A DNA stretch of 41,778 nucleotides from CAYGBW01 sp964348185 (GTDB taxonomy: Bacteria; Desulfobacterota; BSN033; WVXP01). Below are positions 31,722 through 38,514 of the stretch, in pieces. Each line of letters begins with the position of its first letter. The first letter of the stretch is position 1. The stretch spans positions 1 to 41,778 of the forward strand of contig CAYGBW010000059.1 in assembly GCA_964348185.1 (NCBI GenBank), in the 5' to 3' direction. The position numbers and the translations under genes are program-made. The notes beneath the pieces are model-generated. The model saw only the letters and a list, made by a program, of their open reading frames with translations, did not search any database and was not told the origin of the DNA.

Positions 31722-34181
31722 TCACGTCCCATTACGATTTCTGTTTCCCTTTTGTTGTCCCCCACGCGATCGTCCCAGATTCCCTCCTCCCAAAATCCGC
31801 TTCAGCAGGACAATGGCTACGTCTTTGGAGTTCATACCCACTTCTTTCGTAGGCCCAACACACGAGGGGCACCCATGTGAACAGGGACATCTGGAGATGA
31901 GCCCCAGGGTGTCGCGCAACAGGCCTTCATGCTCATCAAAGATCTGGGTGCTGAATCCCACGCCCCCTGGGTAGCTCTCGTAGAGAAAAATCGTGGGTTC
32001 AAACTCCTCCATCGTGTCTGGAGTGAGGCGATCTTCTCCATCCACGGATCGGTACAGTCCCTTTCCCTCTCTCGATAAGCGCACAAACCAGCGAGCCCCT
32101 CGATCTCCAACACTTCGCTGAATATCTCGGAGATCGCACATCAGGTGAAGACAGGCAACGGCGTGAAGGGCGTAGGAGACTCCCAGGACGCCGTCGATAA
32201 TCTCCCAACGGGGGAGGGAGAGACCGTCGAGGGTGGCTTTCTGGAAGACGAACCAGCAGGCCGTTGTGTGCATCTGTTGATCGGGAAGGCTCACCTTCCC
32301 GTATCCCAGGTTCTCCAGGGTACGGAATCGGATTTTCTTGAACCCCACCACCTTGTTTATGACTTTTATCTCCCCGTGCTCAACGGCGTAGAGGCTCTCG
32401 ACTCCTTTTTCAAAGGTCTCAAGAATGGTGATATCCGTGTAGCTCAGCGCCTCGGTGTAATGCTCTCCATGGAATCTCTTCACATAGGCCTTCCGATGGT
32501 CGTAGTCGAGCCTTTCGACCTGGAAGAGTTCAGATTCACACAGGTACACCGCCTCCGGATAAAGGGTGGTATGGGCTCCCACGAAGTCGACTTCGCCAAT
32601 GACTCGATCCACGGGCCGTCCCTTCTCCCTCGTGGTGTCAATAACTAGAAAATTCTCCTCAGAGAGACTTCTAAGGCTGATTTCATTTGCAGGATACGCA
32701 TCCTGGCTCCAGTGCCATCGTCCTCCGGATTTGTGGACCACACCCTTTTCACTGAGGAACTCCAGTATCTGATCTAGATCCTCTCCACCGAAATTCTCCC
32801 CCTCTTTGAAGGGAAGTTCAAAGGCCGCACACTTGATATGACTCAGCAGGATCAGGAGATTGTCGGGGTTGACAAGACCGAACTCGGGAGAGCCTTTGAC
32901 GAAATAGTCGGGATGCTCGATAATGAATTGGTCCAGGGGGGAACTCCTGGCAATGAGAACAGCCAGAGACTTACCAGACCGGCGTCCGGCCCTTCCAGCT
33001 TGCTGCCACGTGCTTGCAATGGTACCGGGATAACCGGCGATAATGCATGCATTGAGCCATCCGATATCAACTCCCAGCTCCAGTGCGTTCGTTGAAACCA
33101 CGCCAACAACCCGACCCTCCCGCAGTCCCCTCTCGATTTCTCTCCGGGTATTGGGTAGGTAGCCCCCCCGATACCCTCGGATGACTTCCTCCGTAGCACC
33201 GCGCTTTGAAAAACGGTCTTTCAAATACTTTGTCAGGATCTCCACATTGAGCCTGCTCGTCGCAAAGATGATGGTCTGGACTTTGTCTTTAAGGAGGGGG
33301 AGGGAGAGTCTTTCGGCGGCCTTTAGGGTATTCCCTCGGATACCCAGTTCCTTGTTGATAATGGGCGGATTGAAGAAGACCAAGGTCTTCTCTCCTGAAG
33401 GAGCCCCATTGTTCCCGATCAACTCCACGGGTCTTTCGACCAATCTCTCAGCCAGATCTTTTGGATTGGCGATTGTCGCACTACTGCAAATGAACTGGGG
33501 CATCGATCCATAGAATCTGGAGATTCGGTGCATCCGTCGAAACACGTTGGCCATGTGGGATCCCAACACGCCGCGGTAGAAGTGGAGTTCGTCAATAACC
33601 ACATATTTCAGGTTCTGGAAGAACCCCGCCCATTTTGTGTGATGGGGGAATATGCCCGTGTGAAGCATGTCCGGATTGGTAATCACAATGTCTCCCTGAG
33701 TGCGGATGGCGCGACGGGCATCCTCCGGGGTGTCTCCGTCATAGGTGTAAACCTTTATCGCTCGGGACAATCCGGAAACGATCCCCTGGATTTCAACCAT
33801 CTGGTCCTGAGCCAGGGCCTTGGTGGGAAAGAGATAGAGGAAGCGGGATCCAGGATTTTCCAGCTTATGATTGAGAACGGGAAGATTGTAGCACAGCGTC
33901 TTACCCGAGGCAGTAGGCGTAACGACAACCACATGCTTGCCGGCATGGACGGCTTCAACGGCCTCTCTCTGATGGGAATAGAGCCTGGAGATCCCCCGCT
34001 TCTTCAGAATTGAAACCAGTTCGCCATGGATAAAGGAGGGGAATTCTGCCCATTCTCCCTTGCGCATGGGGAGGTGTTCAATGTGGGTGATGCAGGGTGC
34101 GATATCCTTGGACCGCAGCCATCGGTCCAGAAGAGAACCGATGGACCGATCATCGTCCGCAGGGGTCATGTCCTTTGTCAT
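31722..34181 (-). CDS. mrfA: MrfA/YprA-like DEAD/DEAH helicase with DUF1998 zinc-binding C-terminus
   Basis: An 819-residue superfamily 2 helicase. Motif I PTASGKT (89-95), DExH box DELH (197-200), and motif VI QQAGRAGRRSG are present. The C-terminal DUF1998 region ends with a four-cysteine cluster: C765, C767, C771, C774 (CPCSHGCPSC). This is the MrfA/YprA architecture, a 3'-5' helicase for mitomycin-damage repair in B. subtilis. The ATG overlaps the stop of the receiver-HATPase gene by 4 bases, so translation is coupled. The mrfB-type gene follows. Fused or linked helicase/exonuclease pairs are common, but the receiver-HATPase partner is unusual. Confidence 0.9.
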   Translation of the reverse strand: MTKDMTPADDDRSIGSLLDRWLRSKDIAPCITHIEHLPMRKGEWAEFPSFIHGELVSILKKRGISRLYSHQREAVEAVHAGKHVVVVTPTASGKTLCYNLPVLNHKLENPGSRFLYLFPTKALAQDQMVEIQGIVSGLSRAIKVYTYDGDTPEDARRAIRTQGDIVITNPDMLHTGIFPHHTKWAGFFQNLKYVVIDELHFYRGVLGSHMANVFRRMHRISRFYGSMPQFICSSATIANPKDLAERLVERPVELIGNNGAPSGEKTLVFFNPPIINKELGIRGNTLKAAERLSLPLLKDKVQTIIFATSRLNVEILTKYLKDRFSKRGATEEVIRGYRGGYLPNTRREIERGLREGRVVGVVSTNALELGVDIGWLNACIIAGYPGTIASTWQQAGRAGRRSGKSLAVLIARSSPLDQFIIEHPDYFVKGSPEFGLVNPDNLLILLSHIKCAAFELPFKEGENFGGEDLDQILEFLSEKGVVHKSGGRWHWSQDAYPANEISLRSLSEENFLVIDTTREKGRPVDRVIGEVDFVGAHTTLYPEAVYLCESELFQVERLDYDHRKAYVKRFHGEHYTEALSYTDITILETFEKGVESLYAVEHGEIKVINKVVGFKKIRFRTLENLGYGKVSLPDQQMHTTACWFVFQKATLDGLSLPRWEIIDGVLGVSYALHAVACLHLMCDLRDIQRSVGDRGARWFVRLSREGKGLYRSVDGEDRLTPDTMEEFEPTIFLYESYPGGVGFSTQIFDEHEGLLRDTLGLISRCPCSHGCPSCVGPTKEVGMNSKDVAIVLLKRILGGGNLGRSRGGQQKGNRNRNGT

Positions 34182-35005
34182 GCCTTATCGATCCTGTCTT
34201 GCCGATACATGACAGCGTTTACCTCATTACCTCTCTCGCTAAATCGGAGTTCGTCCATCAGAAGGTCCACGATGAAAAGACCCCGCTTCTCAGGAATCGT
34301 CGCCTGTTGCCTCCTCATTTCTCTCAGATAATTCTCTCCGTCAAATCCTTCACCCTCATCTTCTACCGAGAGAACGACCTTTGCTACGTCGAAAATCATT
34401 TTGACCTTGATTCGTTTATCTTTGTCCTGCCGGTTGCCATGGATAAAGGCATTACTCAACAACTCATCCAGGCAGCTGGCAACGTTTTCCAGTCGGGTTT
34501 CGTCCTCAATACCCCGCCACTGGCACTCCTTGACAGCAAAAAGAATCGCAGAGGGAAACGAGCCGGGGTGACCGGGGAAAACCATTTCGGTCTGGCTCTG
34601 CACCCACTCCATGAGGGCATCGGTTTCTACGGATAGTTCCCTCAACTGTCTTCCCTTCCGAATCAGTTCTTTGATTTGGGACATTTTGAAGGGCTTCGCG
34701 ATGAAGTTGAAGGCTCCCCTCGTGAGCGCGTACGTTGTGTTCTCCACGCTTCCGTAGGCTGAAATCACCGCGATGGGAATGTTCGGGTTGATCCTTTTTG
34801 ACTGGACGATCAGTTCCAATCCGCTCATGCGAGGCATGGATAGGTCGGTGATAATCAGATCCACCTTCTCGGTCTTTGTTCTTTCAAGGGCCTCCGTCCC
34901 ATCCTCAGCGACCACGACCTGATAGCCCATGCCCTGGATCATATCAGAAAGGGTCTCACGCACATCGGCTTCATCATCAACGACAAGGATTCTGAATTCT
35001 TTCAT
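34178..35005 (-). CDS. Receiver domain - HATPase (RsbW-like) fusion protein
   Basis: A 275-residue two-domain regulator. Residues 1-120 are a response-regulator receiver: acidic pocket D10/D11, phosphorylation site D54 (LIITDLSMPRMSG), S82 and K104. Residues about 140-268 form a GHKL ATPase of the RsbW/serine kinase type: N-box ELLSNAFIHGN (E181, N185), G1 DEGEGFD (216-222) and G2 RGLFIVDLLMDEL (241-253). There is no histidine-phosphoacceptor domain. It could act as a phosphorylation-controlled anti-sigma factor kinase or ATPase sensor. Its neighbour is the mrfA helicase, overlapping by ATGA. No cognate anti-sigma factor or STAS gene is in the window. ATG at 35005, with no clear promoter read. 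Confidence 0.85.
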   Translation of the reverse strand: MKEFRILVVDDEADVRETLSDMIQGMGYQVVVAEDGTEALERTKTEKVDLIITDLSMPRMSGLELIVQSKRINPNIPIAVISAYGSVENTTYALTRGAFNFIAKPFKMSQIKELIRKGRQLRELSVETDALMEWVQSQTEMVFPGHPGSFPSAILFAVKECQWRGIEDETRLENVASCLDELLSNAFIHGNRQDKDKRIKVKMIFDVAKVVLSVEDEGEGFDGENYLREMRRQQATIPEKRGLFIVDLLMDELRFSERGNEVNAVMYRQDRIDKA

Positions 35006-35186
35006 TGGGGAACCCTCCGCCTATCCCAACCCCAAAGGCTTTTGTCTCTCACCGGGTAAAAGACCCCGGACAGGAGATTCATCTAATTGCCTGTAAAAAT
35101 ACGGCTTTTTGAGCTCCTTGCGATACTAACAGAAATCCGGGTGGAGAGCAAGTCTCCCCTCTCGCTGAGGGTAATCCGAATCCCCC

Positions 35187-35231
35187 TTGAAACAGAGAGA
35201 AGATGTTTTTTATATTTAAACCGTTACGGTT
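35187..35231 (+). promoter_or_regulatory. merR promoter with palindrome at the transcription start
   Basis: TTGAAA (35187-35192), an 18-base spacer and TATATT (35211-35216). Overlapping the expected start of transcription is AACCGT T ACGGTT (35219-35231), a perfect 6-bp inverted repeat with a one-base centre. It is likely an operator or short leader hairpin. MerR regulators usually bind between -35 and -10, and no dyad is seen in the spacer here. Confidence 0.5.
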
Positions 35232-35264
35232 ATGAGGTCCATCGTGGGAAACAGAGAAGGGTCT

Positions 35265-35717
35265 ATGAAAATCGGCGAGGTAGCCAAAAAAACGGGCGTC
35301 TCCCTCCGAACGATTCGATACTATGAAGAACTCAGCCTAATCACGCCCGTCAGCCGTAGCAGAGGGGGGTTCCGCCTCTATGACGAAGAGGCGCGTATCA
35401 GGGTCAATCTCATTCAATCCCTTCAGAAACTGGAGCTGAGTCTCAAGGAAATCAGGACCCTCATGGCCATGAAGGATAAGGGCAAAACAAAAGGGGAGAT
35501 CGCGACCCGTCTCCTTGCCGAGCTGAAGAGTCATCACGCCCTGGCAGAGAAAAAGCGAGCAATCTACCAAGCCATCGTCCGAGATTTCGATGAAGGGATA
35601 AGAATTCTGAATGAATGTCAGGATTGCAAACAGATGACCGATCAGCCCCACTGTGGGAAGCACAAGGAGTTTCTCGCTGAACACCTACTGCCTATGGTCA
35701 TTCGCTCCCTATTCTAA
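35265..35717 (+). CDS. MerR family transcriptional regulator with Cys-containing tail
   Basis: A 150-residue regulator. The MerR winged helix is at the start (MKIGEVAKKTGVSLRTIRYYEEL within residues 1-23, and RLYDEE at 37-42), followed by a dimerisation helix to about 112. The C-terminal tail has C118, C121, H129 and C130 (NECQDCKQM..PHC), then H133, which could bind a metal or sense oxidation. The ATG at 35265 has GAAGGG just upstream. It has its own promoter and no divergent efflux or detoxification gene next to it, so its targets are unclear. The closest downstream gene on the same strand is the 35-residue peptide gene and MoxR. Confidence 0.85.
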   Translation: MKIGEVAKKTGVSLRTIRYYEELSLITPVSRSRGGFRLYDEEARIRVNLIQSLQKLELSLKEIRTLMAMKDKGKTKGEIATRLLAELKSHHALAEKKRAIYQAIVRDFDEGIRILNECQDCKQMTDQPHCGKHKEFLAEHLLPMVIRSLF

Positions 35718-35881
35718 GCCCCCTTTGCCGCATCATGGGAGGACTGTCTCCCGGAGAATACCTTCATTTTGAATTTACTGAAATCGCGAGCTGTCTCAGG
35801 GTATCCTTTCATCAGTTCATCGATCCACTTCCCTGTCTGGAGAACTTCCGGTAGAATCATAGACAGAAAGGACGAACCCAT
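35714..35881 (-). CDS. Possible small protein, 55 residues, convergent with merR
   Basis: An open frame that reads protein-like: it starts MGSSFLSMILPEVLQ, continues WIDELMKGYPETARDFSKF and ends AAKGA, with a balanced mix of charged and hydrophobic residues. It overlaps the merR stop by 4 bases on the opposite strand. No ribosome-binding site is visible ahead of any of its possible starts, so it may be a decayed gene end or simply chance. No family recognised. Confidence 0.3.
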   Translation of the reverse strand: MGSSFLSMILPEVLQTGKWIDELMKGYPETARDFSKFKMKVFSGRQSSHDAAKGA

Positions 35882-36034
35882 GGGCTTTTGGCAAACAGTC
35901 CGGTCTTATCGCTTTCTTGCTGGTTCCCTTCTCTTTCTGGCTGCTCCCCTCTGATCCCAGAGGTCACCTGTTGGCTGCGGTGCAGACCGGTGCGTCACCG
36001 GGATCCCAAACCCATCACCTGAGGGGAGACGGAA
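35882..36034 (+). promoter_or_regulatory. Structured leader upstream of the small peptide and MoxR genes
   Basis: Two perfect stems lie in a row: CCTCTG/CAGAGG with a 4-base loop (35948-35963) and CCGGTG/CACCGG with a 3-base loop (35987-36001). Then ACCCAT (36010-36015) can pair with ATGGGT (36035-36040), which contains the start codon of the 35-residue peptide; the GAGGGGAG ribosome-binding site lies in the loop. This could be a translational control element. No known riboswitch consensus was recognised. Confidence 0.4.
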
Positions 36035-36142
36035 ATGGGTGGCATGGATTATGCTTTCCCAGGGTTGACCGTTTTTTTCACAGTTCACGGTTTGGTGTGG
36101 ATCTTGGCGTATGGTTTTCAGATGATAAACCCTATCTCTTAG
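36035..36142 (+). CDS. Small membrane protein, 35 residues, upstream of MoxR
   Basis: Starts at ATG 36035 with GAGGGGAG about 6 bases upstream, a strong ribosome-binding site. The product begins MGGMDYAFPG and has a single hydrophobic helix (about 8-28: LTVFFTVHGLVWILAYG) ending in QMINPIS. Its stop lies 8 bases before the MoxR start codon, so it is probably part of the same message. It would sit in the inner membrane. No family recognised; small membrane peptides of this kind sometimes modulate a neighbouring membrane enzyme, which here would be guesswork. Confidence 0.55.
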   Translation: MGGMDYAFPGLTVFFTVHGLVWILAYGFQMINPIS

Positions 36143-36150
36143 GCCGTACG

Positions 36151-37104
36151 ATGGAGATAGACAGACAAATCGCGCAGAAGATTTCATCGCTTCAGGAGAA
36201 TGTGGGAAAAGCCATCAAGGGGAAGTCCCACGTGATTCGGTCGGCTATTATTACGCTCCTGGCGAGAGGTCATCTATTGATTGAAGATATCCCCGGGGTC
36301 GGGAAGACAACCCTCGCCCACAGCCTCGCCCGCTCACTCACGTGCTCCTTTAAGAGAATCCAGTTTACCAGCGACATGCTACCCTCAGATATCCTGGGCG
36401 TTTCTGTCTACAACCCAGCCCTACAGGATTTTGAATTCAAACCCGGGCCAATCTTCTCCAATGTCATTCTGGCCGATGAAATCAACCGGACGTCGCCCAA
36501 AACTCAGAGCTCTCTCCTTGAGGCGATGAATGAGTCTCAGGTCTCCATGGACAGAAAGACCTATCCCCTTCCCCGACCTTTCATCGTCATGGCCACTCAG
36601 AATCCGCTAGAGTATCAGGGGACCTTCCCCCTGCCAGAATCTCAACTCGATCGGTTCATGATGAGGATTCGAATCGGGTACCCTGACATGGAGGATGAAA
36701 AGGAGATCCTCAAATTCCAAAGACTGAACTCCCATATCGAGGACCTCGCCCCTGTCCTGTCTATCCAGGAGGTCCTCTATCTCCAGGAGATGGCGGACAT
36801 TATCCAGGTAGACGAAAGTCTGATGGATTATATACTCCGGATTGTGAGCGCCACGAGGAAATCCGAAAGACTTGAACTGGGCGTGAGCCCCCGGGGCGGC
36901 CTTTTTCTCGTGAAGGCATCAAAAGCCATGGCTCTCACCGAGGGAAGGGCGTACTGCATCCCAGACGATATAAAGGGGATGGCGATCCCGGTTCTCTCCC
37001 ATCGAGTCGTTGTCAACGGCCATTTCGACAGGTATAGTCAGCAGAACGACGATGGGGAAAGCATCATCGCTGACATCCTCGAGAGCGTTCCCGTTCCCCT
37101 ATGA
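36151..37104 (+). CDS. MoxR family AAA+ ATPase (second copy)
   Basis: A 317-residue MoxR AAA+ ATPase. Walker A DIPGVGKT is at residues 46-53, Walker B VILADEINRTSPKTQ near 108-122, sensor 1 ATQNPLEYQGTFPLPESQ follows. I chose the ATG at 36151 because the protein then begins MEIDRQIAQKISSLQENVG, as in other MoxRs; the longer upstream frame is not protein-like. The ribosome-binding site is weak (AGG), which fits coupling to the small peptide gene 8 bases upstream. Its DUF58 partner follows after 220 bases, whereas the first MoxR/DUF58 pair overlaps by 4 bases. Confidence 0.92.
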   Translation: MEIDRQIAQKISSLQENVGKAIKGKSHVIRSAIITLLARGHLLIEDIPGVGKTTLAHSLARSLTCSFKRIQFTSDMLPSDILGVSVYNPALQDFEFKPGPIFSNVILADEINRTSPKTQSSLLEAMNESQVSMDRKTYPLPRPFIVMATQNPLEYQGTFPLPESQLDRFMMRIRIGYPDMEDEKEILKFQRLNSHIEDLAPVLSIQEVLYLQEMADIIQVDESLMDYILRIVSATRKSERLELGVSPRGGLFLVKASKAMALTEGRAYCIPDDIKGMAIPVLSHRVVVNGHFDRYSQQNDDGESIIADILESVPVPL

Positions 37105-37154
37105 ACCAGAAGAGGGGAGATATCGGATGGAGGATATGGGACGTGCGATACGGA

Positions 37155-37210
37155 CAATCACCTACCCCAGATCGCCTATCCCCGATCACAGATCACAAAT
37201 CCCGTATCTC
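37155..37210. repeat. Degenerate GATC-rich short repeat
   Basis: A stretch with imperfect repetition of GATCACA/ATCNCCTATCC-like units (for example GATCACAGATCACA at 37184-37197). It lies in the 220-base gap between MoxR and DUF58, in the second module. It may be a dispersed low-complexity element; nothing coding is apparent in the gap. Confidence 0.35.
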
Positions 37211-37324
37211 ACCTCCTTCGATGTTGGCTCCCCATATATCGAACCCATGATGACCAGATGATTGCGTTGTTTCGTAATCATCGTCGAGAAGGGGGGGCAC
37301 GACCAGAAGAATAGGTCAGAACGG

Positions 37325-38491
37325 ATGAGACTGTTCCGAAAGCCTTTTCAGCTATCCTACAAGGATCGAAACCTGAGGTTTACACCCGAGGGACTTCGAT
37401 TCTTTCTCATTACCCTAGGGGTCGGCATCGCAGCGCTCAACACGGGGAACAATCTGCTCTACCTGATTTTAGCGATGATGCTGAACCTCATTGTTGTCTC
37501 GGGCATACTCTCAGAACAGTCGGTCAAGAAACTCTCCCTTTCGAGATCACTCCCCCAGAACATTTTTGCCGGTTCCCCATTCTGGGTCGAACTGAGGCTG
37601 ACCAATTTGAAGAAACTCACGCCCTCATTTTCACTCGAGATTGAGGATATGGCCGAGGGGCATACGATAATGGGAAGTCGCTATATTCTCAAGATCCCCG
37701 CACGGCAAACCATTTCTGTGAGTTACTCTGCCCGAGTTGAGAAGAGAGGTCGTTACGCTTTCAGAGGATTTCGCCTCACCACTCGATACCCCTTTGGCCT
37801 TTTCATCAAAACCAGAGAGATTCGGGCAGACAGAGAGATTCTCGTCTATCCAAGAGTTCTGCCGGAGCAATTCCGGAAAATCAAAAGCCCCATCGACGAC
37901 ACCGGCAGATTTCCCATTCTGAAAAAGGCGGCTGAAGGGGACTTTCTGGGTCTTAGAGACTACCAATCCGGTGACGACTTCCGGTCGATTCACTGGAAGA
38001 GTTCGGCAAAGCTTTCGAATCTGATGGTCAAGGAGTTTGAAGCCCACCAGACTGACCAACTCAGCCTCGTCCTTGACCGATGCGTCCCTGGGGAGGCCAT
38101 TCGAGATCGAGAGGGGGCCTTTGAAACTGCCGTGAGCATCGCGGCAACCCTGGTTCTCAGATTGGATCAAAGAGGCTTTCAGACCCGACTCCTTACCCAG
38201 GGCTGTTCGACCCCCTTCGGGTTGGGTCCCCCCCATGTCCTGAGCATCTTCCGGATCCTATCTCTGGTCGAACTCGGCAGCCTTCCGGAAGAGGGGGGTG
38301 GAGACCTTCCGAGTTTACCAGGCTCAAGACAGGGTGCCCTGTGGGTCATCTCCGCCCGTTTGGATTCAAACCGTGAAATTCCGGGATACTGCAGGGGTAT
38401 CCGGGTACAGGATTTTCATCATGCCTTTCGTCAGGGTTCAGGGGTCACGGATCAGCAGAATCAAGAAGAACCGTCGATCGCTGACCCCTAA
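37325..38491 (+). CDS. DUF58 domain protein (second copy)
   Basis: A 388-residue protein with two N-terminal membrane helices (about 25-42 and 44-62, LGVGIAALNTGNNLLYLIL...), a beta-rich middle and the DUF58 block LRDYQSGDDFRSIHWKSSAK near residues 210-229. Just after it, LSLVLDRC replaces the usual D-x-S vWA-type strand, so a metal site is doubtful here, unlike the first copy. ATG at 37325 (weak site). Partner of the MoxR before it and in the usual position before the TgpA gene. Confidence 0.9.
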   Translation: MRLFRKPFQLSYKDRNLRFTPEGLRFFLITLGVGIAALNTGNNLLYLILAMMLNLIVVSGILSEQSVKKLSLSRSLPQNIFAGSPFWVELRLTNLKKLTPSFSLEIEDMAEGHTIMGSRYILKIPARQTISVSYSARVEKRGRYAFRGFRLTTRYPFGLFIKTREIRADREILVYPRVLPEQFRKIKSPIDDTGRFPILKKAAEGDFLGLRDYQSGDDFRSIHWKSSAKLSNLMVKEFEAHQTDQLSLVLDRCVPGEAIRDREGAFETAVSIAATLVLRLDQRGFQTRLLTQGCSTPFGLGPPHVLSIFRILSLVELGSLPEEGGGDLPSLPGSRQGALWVISARLDSNREIPGYCRGIRVQDFHHAFRQGSGVTDQQNQEEPSIADP

Positions 38492-38514
38492 GGACTGAAG
38501 GTTAGGTCATCCGA

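Noticed and set aside
35917..36150. Longer MoxR start at 35917
   Set aside because: The added residues are not protein-like, they cover the structured leader and a better small frame, and the ATG at 36151 gives the usual MoxR start.
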